DNA of 64,000 nucleotides from SM23-73-3 sp964580215. Lineage in GTDB: Bacteria > Zixibacteria > MSB-5A5 > SM1-73. The notes under the pieces were generated by a model, which made no database searches, had not been told where the DNA came from, and saw nothing but the letters and a program-made list of their open reading frames with translations. The stretch spans positions 16,234 through 80,233 of the forward strand of contig CAZOJT010000011.1 of NCBI GenBank assembly GCA_964580215.1, written 5' to 3'. The position numbers and the translations under genes are program-made. Numbering within the stretch: position 1 is the first letter of the stretch; each line of letters begins with the position of its first letter. Of this stretch, positions 1-8,136 are shown one piece after another.

Positions 1-1119
1 GGCTATCGCCTGTTCGAAGATCAACTCCTCCATCATCTGAGGGATGGTAGTCGGTCGGATCATCTTGTTTTTCACCCGGTTTCTCAGATCTCTTTCGTCC
101 ATGTGAAAGGGGACCCAACGCATCACATTCTCCAAGCCCGTTTCAGCAAAAACGTTGGAGACCGAGTAGCTCATTCCGAGATTGGCGCTAACCGTGCGGT
201 TGAAGACTCCTTGAAAAACGGAGAATATATCGGTGGTCGCTCCTCCGATGTCCACCCCGACCGCCTCGATTCCCTCCTGGTCGGCAATGGTCTTGATGAT
301 AAGCCCCACCGCTCCGGGAGTGGGCATGATGGGTGCATCGGTCCAGGTCATCAACTTGCGGTAACCGGGAGCCTGTGCCATCACGTGTTCCATGAAAAGA
401 TCGTGGATCTTTTCACGAGCCGGCAGGAGATTTTCCCTTTCCAGCACCGGCCTTAGGTTATCCACGATGTCTAAATCAACTTTGTCCTGCAGAGTCTCTT
501 TGATCGCTTCTCTGGCATCCACGTTGCCAGCGTAGATGATGGGGAGTTTATATCCAATCCCCAATCTCGGCTTGGGATCAGCGGCAGAAATCAATTCAGC
601 TATTTCCACCACGTGAGTAGTTGTGCCACCGTCGATGCCACCTGATAAGAGGATCATATCGGGTCTTAGATGTCTGATTCTTTGAATCTGCTGATGGGGA
701 AGCCTTTTGTCGTTGGATGCGATCACGTCCATGACGATGGCGCCTGCTCCCAGAGCGGCTCGTTCGGCCGATTCGGCGGTCATGCTTCTGACCACCCCCG
801 CCACCATCATCTGCAGACCCCCGCCGGCTGAGGAGGTGGAAATATAGAGGTCAGTGCCAATGTTATCCTTAGCGGGTGAGATGATCTTGCCATCCTCATC
901 TAACAGCTTTCTTCCGGTGAGATCTTCCACCTCGCCTACGGCATTTAAAACACCCATGGTGACGTCCTCAAAGGGAGTCTCCACCGTGGTGGGCGCTTCT
1001 CCCCTCACGATCAATCGATATTCCTCCCCCTTCTTCTCAATCAAGATCGCTTTGGTGGTGGTGCTGCCGCAATCAGTAGCTAAAATCACATTAATGTCTT
1101 CAGGTTTTAGGTCTTTCAT
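1..1119 (-). CDS. MutL/GlmL-family ATPase, 5' part only
   Basis: Reading the minus strand from an ATG at 1119 gives 373 codons open to the window edge, so the C-terminus is missing. An AAGGAG Shine-Dalgarno lies four bases before the ATG. The protein has an actin-like ATPase fold signature: a phosphate-1 motif DCGSTTTKA at residues 16-24 and a phosphate-2 motif VGVDIGGATTD near residues 285-295. This pattern, together with the stretch on Gly-Gly-Ile-Asp-Gly-Gly, fits the MutL/GlmL family, whose genes often sit beside adenosylcobalamin-dependent mutases and which are thought to act as chaperones or reactivases. The partner mutase would lie outside the window, so the substrate cannot be named. 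A generic hydantoinase/acetone-carboxylase-like ATPase is the main alternative. Confidence 0.8.
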   Translation of the reverse strand, partial: MKDLKPEDINVILATDCGSTTTKAILIEKKGEEYRLIVRGEAPTTVETPFEDVTMGVLNAVGEVEDLTGRKLLDEDGKIISPAKDNIGTDLYISTSSAGGGLQMMVAGVVRSMTAESAERAALGAGAIVMDVIASNDKRLPHQQIQRIRHLRPDMILLSGGIDGGTTTHVVEIAELISAADPKPRLGIGYKLPIIYAGNVDAREAIKETLQDKVDLDIVDNLRPVLERENLLPAREKIHDLFMEHVMAQAPGYRKLMTWTDAPIMPTPGAVGLIIKTIADQEGIEAVGVDIGGATTDIFSVFQGVFNRTVSANLGMSYSVSNVFAETGLENVMRWVPFHMDERDLRNRVKNKMIRPTTIPQMMEELIFEQAIA

Positions 1120-1162
1120 GTTGCTCCTTCTCTTTTTCGCTTGCTACATATTCAGATTATCC

Positions 1163-1384
1163 AGAGGTCTTTGGGATTGTATCCCGAAACCGCGTAGCGG
1201 AGCCTTTACGGCTCCGCACAGAGGCGTAAAGCCTCTGCTACGCGGGAATAACAGTTTTGTAGGTCGAGCATGGCGAAGTCTGCTCGACATTCTTATGTTT
1301 GTCAGGTCTTTTGACGCTGGGATACAATCCCAGCGTCCTCCTAAATGCAAATTATATAGAGGTCTTCGGGATTGTATCCCGAAG
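1163..1384. repeat. REP-like palindrome cluster downstream of the RAYT gene
   Basis: Several hairpins are packed together. CTTCGGGAT-TGT-ATCCCGAAG lies at 1364-1384 with perfect 9-bp arms. GACGCTGGGAT-ACA-ATCCCAGCGTC lies at 1313-1337 with perfect 11-bp arms. A third GGGAT...ATCCC copy is at 1171-1188. Nested stems on CGCGTAGCGGAG / CTCTGCTACGCGG lie at about 1190-1246, and a GTCGAGCA...TGCTCGAC hairpin at 1260-1292. The GGGATnnnATCCC core recurs on the far side of the transposase gene, as expected for a REP family mobilised by its own RAYT. Confidence 0.85.
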
Positions 1385-1942
1385 GCCAGAGAAATCTAAT
1401 TCATCTACCTCCAAAGGGGATTCCTTCTGACATACGAAGTTCCTTGCACTCGAAAAATAATAATCCTCTGGGTCTTTCGCCAAGCCCTTTCTTACTGGAT
1501 TGTAATGAATGTACTGAATCTTTTGATTCAAAAACTCTTGCGTAAAGATATTTTCATCAAAGAATCCTTCGTCCCACACTTTGTAAATTTGACGTTTGTA
1601 GGACTCTGCGCTTCTGGAAAAGAAGGCCAAAAGATTTTCATAGTTCAGTCGTTTCAGCTTCTCAGTGATTCTTTTTGAGGTAAACTTCTTGAAATCTCTC
1701 ATCAAATCTGATATGGTTTGGTTTTTGCCTTGATATTCCAAAGGAAGAACAATCAAATGTAGATGGTCAGGCATGATGACATAAGAAAACAGCTTCATGC
1801 GTGCTTCTTTTCTAAGGAAGTTCAAACTTTTGAGCACTATCCCAGTAATCTCAGGATTCGATAATATTTTCTTTTTTCCTACAACGGTTGTTGTTACGAA
1901 GTACAAGTGACCTGGAATATGATATGATTTGTATTTGGACAT
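1352..1942 (-). CDS. REP-associated tyrosine transposase (RAYT, Y1 family)
   Basis: This 196-residue protein is an IS200-like Y1 single-strand transposase domain. It has the HUH metal-binding pair H60-L-H62 in the context MPDHLHLIV, and the C-terminal motif YIHYNPVRKGL (residues 144-154) carrying the candidate catalytic tyrosine, both typical of RAYT proteins that cut and join REP palindromes. The N-terminal context YHIPGHLYFVT is also typical. Its last 16 codons run through one of the palindromes (1364-1384) and end in RDTIPKTSI, so the REP is part of the gene. No strong ribosome site is visible at 1942. REP hairpins with the same core flank both sides. It appears intact. Confidence 0.9.
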   Translation of the reverse strand: MSKYKSYHIPGHLYFVTTTVVGKKKILSNPEITGIVLKSLNFLRKEARMKLFSYVIMPDHLHLIVLPLEYQGKNQTISDLMRDFKKFTSKRITEKLKRLNYENLLAFFSRSAESYKRQIYKVWDEGFFDENIFTQEFLNQKIQYIHYNPVRKGLAKDPEDYYFSSARNFVCQKESPLEVDELDFSGLRDTIPKTSI

Positions 1943-1950
1943 CTTTTGTT

Positions 1951-2024
1951 CCGCTGGGATGCAACCCCAGCGTCCTCACCAGGCTATTTTTTAGGTCGAG
2001 CATGGCGAAAGTCTGCTCGACATA
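1951..2024. repeat. REP-like hairpins upstream of the RAYT gene
   Basis: An imperfect palindrome with CGCTGGG and CCCAGCG arms lies at 1952-1972, followed by GTCCTC as in the copy at 1313-1342. A second copy of the GTCGAGCATGGCGAA...TCTGCTCGACAT hairpin lies at 1992-2023, nearly identical to 1260-1292. With the downstream cluster it brackets the transposase gene. Confidence 0.8.
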
Positions 2025-2074
2025 TTTCTTTGTTGCGGGGTGAGGGCACCCCGCAACAACAAAACATAACAAGT

Positions 2075-2713
2075 TTACTCCATTAATGCCTGAGCAATAG
2101 CGTTGCCAAACTCCTTGGCGGCTGGGGGTCCGCTGGCGGTGATGATGTTTCCATCTCTCTGAATGCCCTCACCGGTGTATTCTGCCCCTTTATCCTTCAA
2201 CTTCTGTGCCTCAGACCGGTATACGGTAGCCTTTTTGCCTGACAGAATTCCCGCATTAGCCAATGTCACCGGTGCAATGCAAATGGCACCTACAATCTTG
2301 TTCTGCTTTACCGCTTCATTCAGCATAGAATGGATGGAGAAATCTTCCCAATACACACTTGCCCCGGTGCCGCCTATTAGTATGATAGCATCCCAGTCTT
2401 CTGGCTTTATGTCGCTTATCAACATATCCGGCTTGACTTCGGCGCCCAACATTCCCCCGGCGGTCTCCAGAGATGCACAGGCTACTTTAACCTCGGCTCC
2501 TTTTTCTGTTAAGACGGCTTTTGGCTCTAGAAGCTCCTCGTCCCGGAAGTTTTCAGGGGCTATGATTATCACCACCTTTTTCCCAGCCAGAGCCTTTTCT
2601 TCTTTTGCCACCTCCTCTTTGGGAATCTGAACCTCCTCCTTTTTTTCCTTGCATCCCCCAAACAGCATTCCCATCAACATGAGCATGCATATTGCTAAAA
2701 AGACCTTCTTCAT
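2075..2713 (-). CDS. DJ-1/PfpI-family lipoprotein
   Basis: The 212-residue product starts with a lipoprotein signal ending in the lipobox LFGGC (lipidated Cys21), followed by a charged Lys/Glu linker of about 20 residues. Residues 45-210 form a DJ-1/PfpI-type Rossmann domain: strand KVVIIIAP, an acidic FRDEELLEP, the GGTGASVY turn and a nucleophile elbow GAICIAP with Cys145. Such domains serve as glyoxalases, deglycase-like enzymes, proteases or chaperones, and the sequence alone does not say which. A membrane-anchored extracytoplasmic copy is less usual than the cytoplasmic form. It stands alone between the RAYT region and small unknown genes on the same strand. Confidence 0.85.
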   Translation of the reverse strand: MKKVFLAICMLMLMGMLFGGCKEKKEEVQIPKEEVAKEEKALAGKKVVIIIAPENFRDEELLEPKAVLTEKGAEVKVACASLETAGGMLGAEVKPDMLISDIKPEDWDAIILIGGTGASVYWEDFSIHSMLNEAVKQNKIVGAICIAPVTLANAGILSGKKATVYRSEAQKLKDKGAEYTGEGIQRDGNIITASGPPAAKEFGNAIAQALME

Positions 2714-2735
2714 CTTTATCTCCTATGATAGAGAT

Positions 2736-3158
2736 TTATTTCCCTATGAGAATATATCGTATCTTCTCCTTTAAGTTTTTTTCCCTCCACTGTCTTTTTC
2801 TTTGGGATTTTCTTTCCTGCTTTAAGGTCTTTTCTTTTTCTTGTGCCTCGGAGTCAACCGCCTCTATTCTTTGCAAAAGCCTTTCCACCGTCCCTCTATC
2901 TTCCATCATGTTTCTGACCTCATCGTAATCTTTCCAGGAGAAGACCGCCTGAACGAACGGCTCAAAGAAAGCCATCATCTGACTGCCCACATAATTTAAA
3001 GGCTTGACCGATTCCAAAAAAAGTATGGCTGGAACTGACATCTTCCAGTAGACCACCTTCTGAGCGATCTTGGTGAGAATCTCCTCCTGGTGAGGTGTGA
3101 GTTCTTTTTTATCTCCTCCCCTCTGACCCATGGAAAACATGTCCCTGAGGAAGGCCAC
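2736..3158 (-). CDS. Conserved small hypothetical protein
   Basis: About 140 residues, not recognised as a named family. I place the start at the GTG at 3158 because GAGGTG lies seven bases ahead of it; an in-frame TTG two codons upstream overlaps that site and is less likely. The centre has a hydrophobic run (VVYWKMSVPAILFLESVKPL) followed by NYVGSQMMAFFEPF, which may be a membrane-associated helix. The C-terminal third is strongly charged (Lys, Glu, Arg) and probably helical. It lies 22 bases downstream of the next minus-strand gene's 5' neighbours and probably shares a transcript with the two small genes upstream. Confidence 0.6.
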   Translation of the reverse strand: MAFLRDMFSMGQRGGDKKELTPHQEEILTKIAQKVVYWKMSVPAILFLESVKPLNYVGSQMMAFFEPFVQAVFSWKDYDEVRNMMEDRGTVERLLQRIEAVDSEAQEKEKTLKQERKSQRKRQWREKNLKEKIRYILIGK

Positions 3159-3183
3159 AAACAATCACCTCTTTTTCGTCATC

Positions 3184-3618
3184 TTAAATGCGTTCTTTTC
3201 TCTGTATGTTTGATTTTACGAAATCAACCACCTGATCTTTGTTCTGGTTAAATCTTACATAAATCCCCCTGAAGTTTTCCAGCCGGGAAGGTTTTTCAAA
3301 GGGGGAAAGCAAAACCCCGTTTTTGTCCACATAAAATGAACGAAATGCGTCCCACTCTCTCTCCCGCGTGGTGAGAAAGAATCTTACTCTGACCTTCTTC
3401 TGGTCGAGCTCATAATGGGTCGGCAGAAAGAAGGATGATAAGGATCCCAGTATGATGACCACGGAAAGGACAGTGAGCAAGAGACTGGAGGTGGTCAGAT
3501 ATACCACCAACCATACGACGAACAAAAACAGGATGACCAAAATCGAGATTAAAGTCCTTTTCCTCACCGGATGTGACGACCACTTAAGCACCGTGTTTTC
3601 ACTCATCTTGTCATTCAT
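3184..3618 (-). CDS. Two-helix membrane protein, possible bacterial PH-like domain
   Basis: The 144-residue product has two adjacent membrane helices at about residues 18-65, then a soluble part beginning PTHYELDQKKVRVR and continuing through FRSFYVDKNGVLLSPF. The pattern of two helices followed by a beta-rich segment that starts with a YELD strand resembles bacterial PH-domain membrane proteins, but no diagnostic motif is present, so this is inference from topology. It lies in a run of short minus-strand genes with small gaps that suggests one transcript. Confidence 0.6.
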   Translation of the reverse strand: MNDKMSENTVLKWSSHPVRKRTLISILVILFLFVVWLVVYLTTSSLLLTVLSVVIILGSLSSFFLPTHYELDQKKVRVRFFLTTREREWDAFRSFYVDKNGVLLSPFEKPSRLENFRGIYVRFNQNKDQVVDFVKSNIQRKERI

Positions 3619-3645
3619 TGACTCAAGACAACCTTCAACAGCAAG

Positions 3646-3933
3646 CTAACGCTTATCTTTTTGAGGCAAATCTCCTGGTGTTCTATATCTTTCCTTTCTC
3701 ACCTGCTCTATCTCGGAAACCAACTCTTCTGGTTTGAATATCTTTTTCTTAACCAGAAGACGCACTAAAGCCTCTTGAGCCAAGTTATTGGAAAGACATA
3801 ACTCGTCGAAGGTTACTTCTTTCTCTTTGTCGCCTATTATTACTCTCAGAGCAACCCTTCTGTCTTTTTCCTCAGTCAACTCACTTCCCCTTGTTTTATG
3901 TCGAATATAAACTCCATCATAAGTATAACTCAA
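3646..3933 (-). CDS. Small hypothetical protein
   Basis: A 95-residue charged protein that I do not recognise. It has an N-terminal beta-like part with VALRVIIGDKEKEVTFDELCL, then a helical part (LAQEALVRLLVKKKIFKPEE) and a basic tail. The gene starts 24 bases after the stop of the large substrate-binding gene upstream and is followed 27 bases later by the membrane-protein gene, so co-transcription is likely. Nothing indicates its role. Confidence 0.5.
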   Translation of the reverse strand: MSYTYDGVYIRHKTRGSELTEEKDRRVALRVIIGDKEKEVTFDELCLSNNLAQEALVRLLVKKKIFKPEELVSEIEQVRKERYRTPGDLPQKDKR

Positions 3934-3957
3934 ATCTTTTGATTTTTCAACAATTTT

Positions 3958-5730
3958 TCACCTCACTCTTCTCACCCCCCCGTTTTCTAACTTATAGATG
4001 GGAATGTAAATATTCTCTCCCCGTGGATTAAAATGAATCTCTCCTGAGGCTCCTTTGAAATCAAAAGTCCCTAAAAGAGCATCCTTTATCTTTTCCGGCG
4101 AGGCGACGTTTTCAAAGATTGAAAGTAAAAGCACCATAGAGTCGTAACCCAACCTAGAGACTAAATCCGGCTCTTTTTTGTACTGATCTAAGTAAAGTTC
4201 TGAGAAATGTTGCCTTTGGGGGTCTTTGTTTTGTGGAAAGGCATCCGAGGTAAAGATCATCTCTCTATCGATGTTTTGAGCAAACTCCACCACCTGTTGG
4301 TTCCCGCATCCCTGGGTTCCGATGATGGTGGCGTAGACGTTGAGGTTGGCGATGTGGGAAAGAATGTCGTAAATCTGGTTTTGATCTGCTGAGACAAAGA
4401 ATCCATCCACCCATACCGGAACCTGGTCAAAAAAAGAATCCTCTTCTTCTGGAAAAGACGAGGGCGAAAATCCCAAAAGCATATTTTTTATTTCCCTCAG
4501 ACAGGGTGAAAAATCCTGAGTCTCCAAGGGATAATACTTTATTATCACTATCTTGCCTCCCAACTCTTCAACAGTCTCTTTGAAGCTTAAAGCTTCTGTT
4601 TCATTTTGCCCCTCCTCTGGGATCAGCATAATAAAATCCTGGAAATTCTGATTTTGCATAACGTATTCTGCCAGAGCTTCCCCTTTGCTCTGTGGAGAGG
4701 GGGAAAGCTGAAACACAAAATCTCCTAAGGAGGCTAAACCTTTTTTGGAGGCAGTGGGGGTGATTAAAGGAATCTCCGAATACTCTGCCACCACTGCCGC
4801 TCCTGTCGCAGATTCACTCCTTAAGGGTCCGATCACGGAAACTACATCATCCTCCTCTATCAGCTCCCGACAAAGCTGGACAGCTTCCACAAGGTCTCCT
4901 CTGGTATCCTTCACCTCAAGCTCCACTGTTCTTTTGGCGGAAGGATAAGAGGACAAAGCCAGCTTGATTCCATTCAACAAGCTGGCTCCATAAACGGAGA
5001 AGTCCCCGGTTAAAGGGACCAGCACCCCCACTTTGATCGCTTTAGTGGGCGAGATGGACGCTTCCTGCAGGAGAAGACAAACCTCCTGAATATTTTCTCC
5101 ATCAGGGAAATTGTCCCGATAGTAGCTTAATGCCTCAAAAGCTTCAGCATAATTCTTGCGCTTTAAGCTCTGTTTTCCTGACCAAAAAAAAATTAGGGGG
5201 GCAAGTTTTTTATCTGTATTTGTCCTGGAAAGCTCCTCCAGCTCCTTTTCGGAAAGCCATTTTTCCAACAAAGGCTCAAGCGATCTTCGGACTAAGGTCT
5301 TTAACTTTTCGGTTCTTGCCAATTCATAAGCATAGATGAAATTTTGAGCGGATTCAAAAGTCCTTGCTTGAAGATGTGCAATGTTGCCCAGCATAAAATA
5401 ACAGGTGGGTGTGAATCTGCTTCGAGGGAACTGACGGATGAACTCTCTGAACCTCTCCTGGGCTAAAGTGTAGTTTTTCAGATGGTATTCGCATTTGGCG
5501 ATCATGAACTGGAAGTAGGAAAATCGGGAGTCGGTGGGAAAAGATTTAGACAGGCTAAAGAAAATATCCTCCGCTTTGGAGTAATCCCTTTCAGAATAGC
5601 TTTTTTCTGCCTCCTTTAGTTTCTCCTCCGATTGATCTGGATTTATTATTTGCGGCCAGCTTGCCGAACAAAACCAAAAGAATGTTACCAAAAGCCAGCC
5701 GGTTAATAAAAAGATTTTCCTTTTCGCCAT
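3958..5730 (-). CDS. TPR plus periplasmic ligand-binding (LivJ-like) fusion protein
   Basis: The 590-residue product begins with a signal peptide (hydrophobic run over residues 8-26). Residues about 30-215 are TPR-like helical repeats (KAEDIFFSLSKSFPTD, LAQERFREFIRQFP, AEAFEALSYYRDNFP), as in YbgF/outer-membrane lipoprotein TPR modules. Residues about 228-580 form a type I periplasmic binding domain of the LivJ/Peripla_BP_6 kind: KVGVLVPLTGDFSVYGASLLNG, a VSVIGPLRSESATGA region and ITPTASKKGL. These domains bind amino acids or related small molecules. No ABC permease is adjacent, so the module may act in sensing or envelope assembly instead of uptake. Confidence 0.8.
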   Translation of the reverse strand: MAKRKIFLLTGWLLVTFFWFCSASWPQIINPDQSEEKLKEAEKSYSERDYSKAEDIFFSLSKSFPTDSRFSYFQFMIAKCEYHLKNYTLAQERFREFIRQFPRSRFTPTCYFMLGNIAHLQARTFESAQNFIYAYELARTEKLKTLVRRSLEPLLEKWLSEKELEELSRTNTDKKLAPLIFFWSGKQSLKRKNYAEAFEALSYYRDNFPDGENIQEVCLLLQEASISPTKAIKVGVLVPLTGDFSVYGASLLNGIKLALSSYPSAKRTVELEVKDTRGDLVEAVQLCRELIEEDDVVSVIGPLRSESATGAAVVAEYSEIPLITPTASKKGLASLGDFVFQLSPSPQSKGEALAEYVMQNQNFQDFIMLIPEEGQNETEALSFKETVEELGGKIVIIKYYPLETQDFSPCLREIKNMLLGFSPSSFPEEEDSFFDQVPVWVDGFFVSADQNQIYDILSHIANLNVYATIIGTQGCGNQQVVEFAQNIDREMIFTSDAFPQNKDPQRQHFSELYLDQYKKEPDLVSRLGYDSMVLLLSIFENVASPEKIKDALLGTFDFKGASGEIHFNPRGENIYIPIYKLENGGVRRVR

Positions 5731-5756
5731 ATCATCACAGCCGGACTAACTTACAC

Positions 5757-5818
5757 GACCCTTGCCCTCTGCCCCTAAGGGTCAAGGGGCAAGGGTCAGG
5801 GGTCAAGGGGCAGGGGTT
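5757..5818. repeat. G/C-rich direct and inverted repeat
   Basis: GACCCTTGCC and GGCAAGGGTC form an inverted pair, and GGTCAAGGGGCA occurs as a direct repeat. It fills the short gap after the DUF151 gene. It could act as a transcription block on the minus strand, but no T-tract follows it. Confidence 0.5.
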
Positions 5819-6305
5819 ACAAGGAGTATTTCCCGAAGTCCTCCGGATTGATTCTCTTCAACCTCTCCTTCAGGGTTTCTGGGTCACTTAAATCCAGCCC
5901 CTCCTTATCTGGTCTCTTCAACTGGAACAGCTCCTCAGCCACGTAAAGGGGGACTTTGGTTTTAAGCGCTAAAGCTATGGAATCAGATGGTCGGGCATCG
6001 ACCTCCAAGATCGACCCATCCGTCTCAATATAGATTTTGGCATAAAAGGTCTGCTCCTTCAACTCTGTTACCTCAACCTTCTGAACGTTCCCACCCATGG
6101 TGGCGATCACCAATTTCAAAAGATCATGGGTCAAAGGTCTTCGAGAGGTGACCCCGGATAGCTCCATGGCGATGGCTAAAGCTTCATAATGTCCGATCCA
6201 GATAGGAAGCAGTCGATCCGAATCTGAGGTGGACAGAATCACCACCGGTGAGTTGGTGGTCATGTCAAGTGCCAGCCCGTTCACCTTTGCTTCGATCATG
6301 CTCAT
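5817..6305 (-). CDS. Bifunctional nuclease (BFN/DUF151) family protein
   Basis: The 162-residue protein matches the BFN/DUF151 family across its length: VNGLALDMTTNSPVVIL, then LPIWIGHYEALAIAMEL, SRRPLTHDLL and a DARPSDSIALALKTKVPLYV core with the conserved DARPSDA-like motif. A C-terminal UVR-like short helix (PETLKERLKRINPEDFG) is also usual. Family members have been described as nucleases acting on RNA and DNA, but the role in this organism is not known. A GGGGG stretch precedes the ATG at 6305; an ATG at 6299 is possible. It follows the ribosomal gene group on the same strand. Confidence 0.88.
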   Translation of the reverse strand: MSMIEAKVNGLALDMTTNSPVVILSTSDSDRLLPIWIGHYEALAIAMELSGVTSRRPLTHDLLKLVIATMGGNVQKVEVTELKEQTFYAKIYIETDGSILEVDARPSDSIALALKTKVPLYVAEELFQLKRPDKEGLDLSDPETLKERLKRINPEDFGKYSL

Positions 6306-6380
6306 TTTTCCCCCGGGTTTAGACTATTCTAAACAGTTTGCAGTTTGCAGTATACGGTTCACCGTTTACTGTTTTCTGAC

Positions 6381-6833
6381 TTAGGTTCGCTGTTTTTTCA
6401 CCACCCACACCTTCAGTGAAGCGATCACATCGCCGGAGATTTTAACGGGCACGGTATAGACGCCCAGCGCCTTTATGGGTGTTTCCAATACAATCTTGTG
6501 TCGATTGATGTCAAACCCTTTTTCTAAAAGAAGCTCGGCGATGATCTGAGAGGTGACCGATCCGAAAACCCGATCTTCCTCTCCCACCATCACCTCTGCA
6601 GTACAGGAGATCTTTTCCAATTGAATCTTCAGTCTCTCCTCGTGTCTTTTTCTTTTCAGATCCCCAATCTGTTTCTGTTTAGTTACCTCCCCGATGGACT
6701 TTAAGTTTCCCTTGGTGGCGGGGATGGCTAAATTTCGAGGGAAAAGATAATTTCGCCCATAGCCATCCTTCACCACCACCACCTCCCCGCATTTACCTAA
6801 CTTCTCCATATCATCCTTTAAAATCACCTTCAT
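6381..6833 (-). CDS. rplI: Ribosomal protein bL9
   Basis: The product is about 150 residues, the usual bL9 length, starting at MKVILKDDMEKLGKCGEVV. An upstream in-frame ATG at 6884 would add 17 residues unlike the family and is rejected. The N-terminal domain carries the hallmark VKDGYGRNYLFPRNLAIPAT, a long central helix follows, and the C-terminal rRNA-binding domain (VFGSVTSQIIAELL) is intact. bL9 binds 23S rRNA and stabilises translational fidelity. It is the last ribosomal gene of the pth-rpsF-ssb-rpsR-rplI order. Confidence 0.97.
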   Translation of the reverse strand: MKVILKDDMEKLGKCGEVVVVKDGYGRNYLFPRNLAIPATKGNLKSIGEVTKQKQIGDLKRKRHEERLKIQLEKISCTAEVMVGEEDRVFGSVTSQIIAELLLEKGFDINRHKIVLETPIKALGVYTVPVKISGDVIASLKVWVVKKQRT

Positions 6834-6901
6834 AGCTTCCTCCTCCAATAATGAGGAATGACGAATAAAGTCGTCATCAATCATTCGTCATCCGTCATCA
6901 A

Positions 6902-7177
6902 TCATCTGTAAATTTCCCCGGTGAAAGGAAGAAGAGCTAAGTGTCTGGCTCTTTTGATGGCTAAAGTCAACCTTCTTTGATGCCAGGCACAATTTCCAGA
7001 GATGCGACGGGGCACGATCTTTCCTCGGTCAGTGATGAATTTTCTTAACAGCTTTTCATCCTTATAATCGATTATATCGATTCTGTTCTCACAGAAACGG
7101 CAGGTTCTCCTTCTTCTGGTTTCAAACCCGCTCGTCATAAATCTTTTCTCCGGTTTTTTATTTTGTATTTTTACCAT
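6902..7177 (-). CDS. rpsR: Ribosomal protein bS18
   Basis: The 91-residue product has the bS18 core: RRTCRFCENRIDIIDYKDEKLLRKFIT, then RGKIVPRRISGNCAWHQRRL and AIKRARHLALLPF. bS18 binds 16S rRNA next to bS6 on the small-subunit platform. The cysteines C27, C30 and C63 suggest the zinc-binding variant. Its ATG overlaps the end of ssb (ATGGTAA), so the two are translationally coupled, as in many bacteria. Confidence 0.97.
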   Translation of the reverse strand: MVKIQNKKPEKRFMTSGFETRRRRTCRFCENRIDIIDYKDEKLLRKFITDRGKIVPRRISGNCAWHQRRLTLAIKRARHLALLPFTGEIYR

Positions 7178-7602
7178 AAGCTCTCCAGTTCCGTTAATTT
7201 TTCTCCCGGACTTTGATTAAAAAAGTCACCTTCTTCGCCTAATGTAACCGAATCTGTTTTCTTATCCAGAAACTGAACATGCAAAGCCCCTATCTCCACA
7301 AAACTGCGCTCGGTGCCATCTTCGTTTTCCTTAAGCCGGTTTTTCAACTCACCCTCCACCAGCATGGCTGAACCTTTTTTCAAAAACTGGCTACAGCTTT
7401 CAGCCAGCGCCTGCCATGCTACCACTCTGATGTAACATACGTCCTCTCTGTAGATTCCTAAATTATCTTTAAATTTCTTATTGGAGGCAATTCTGAAGTT
7501 TACCATCGGCACGCCGGCGGAGGTGTAACGAAGTTCTGGATCCTTAACTAAGTTGCCTACAATCAAAACCTTATTAAGGCTGGGCAATCTCATATTCGCC
7601 AT
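7171..7602 (-). CDS. ssb: Single-stranded DNA-binding protein
   Basis: About 143 residues with a complete OB fold: LPSLNKVLIVGNLVKDPELRYT at the N-terminus, VNFRIASNKKF, VRVVAWQALAESCSQFLKKG and the LVEGELKNR strand. The ATG at 7602 matches the family start; the longer reading to 7638 adds unrelated residues. The C-terminus, TELESLW, is acidic but lacks the usual DDDIPF tip that recruits partner enzymes, so protein recruitment may differ. It binds ssDNA during replication and repair and sits in the classic rpsF-ssb-rpsR order. Confidence 0.95.
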   Translation of the reverse strand: MANMRLPSLNKVLIVGNLVKDPELRYTSAGVPMVNFRIASNKKFKDNLGIYREDVCYIRVVAWQALAESCSQFLKKGSAMLVEGELKNRLKENEDGTERSFVEIGALHVQFLDKKTDSVTLGEEGDFFNQSPGEKLTELESLW

Positions 7603-7657
7603 TATCAATAAACCTTCTGTTGCTTGAGGAAACAACAATAAAGTTTTATCTCCGAAC

Positions 7658-8020
7658 CTATTCAGACGGAGAAATCTTTCCCTTTAGGTCCTCCTCTTTT
7701 TCCTCTTTCTCCTCCGCTTTAAGCTTTTCGGGCTTCTCTTCCGATACCACAGTTAAGTATCTCAGACAGGACTCGTTCAACTCATATATCCCCTCCAACT
7801 CTGTAGGGATATTCCCATCTCCCTCAAAGTAGATCAAAGTATAATATCCCTGTAGTTTCTTTTTGATAGGATAAGCGAATCTTTTCATCCCCCATTTCTC
7901 GGTCTTTACTAACCTGCCTTTGCGGCTTAAGATCAACTCTTCTACCTTTGTTATCTCCTTCTGGATGGTATGATCATCTAAAGATGGATCCAACACGAAT
8001 ATGGTTTCGTAAACTCTCAA
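7658..8020 (-). CDS. rpsF: Ribosomal protein bS6
   Basis: Recognised from RVYETIFVLDPSLDD, GMKRFAYPIKKKLQGYYTLIYFEGD and LRYLTV, the bS6 ferredoxin-like fold. I choose a TTG start at 8020: GGAGG at 8032-8028 lies seven bases upstream, and the product then begins at the family's usual position. The longer reading from a GTG at 8038 would place that ribosome site inside the coding region. An acidic Lys/Glu tail follows, of the sort modified in some bS6 proteins. bS6 pairs with bS18, encoded two genes downstream. Confidence 0.95.
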   Translation of the reverse strand: MRVYETIFVLDPSLDDHTIQKEITKVEELILSRKGRLVKTEKWGMKRFAYPIKKKLQGYYTLIYFEGDGNIPTELEGIYELNESCLRYLTVVSEEKPEKLKAEEKEEKEEDLKGKISPSE

Positions 8021-8027
8021 CTTCTCA

Positions 8028-8032
8028 CCTCC
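8028..8032 (-). promoter_or_regulatory. Ribosome binding site that sets the rpsF TTG start
   Basis: On the minus strand the sequence is GGAGGTGAGAAG followed by TTG. The spacing of seven bases favours the TTG over the GTG eighteen bases upstream. Confidence 0.75.
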
Positions 8033-8136
8033 AATCACATCTTTTTATTCCGCCTTCTTTTATTATTAAAAACATGTTTTCTTCTCAATCACTCAAAATA
8101 TCTGAGCCAAATTGTTTATAGCATAAAAGAAAAGGC

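Noticed and set aside
854..1399. 181-residue plus-strand ORF
   Set aside because: It lies antisense to the MutL/GlmL-like gene and then reads REP hairpins.
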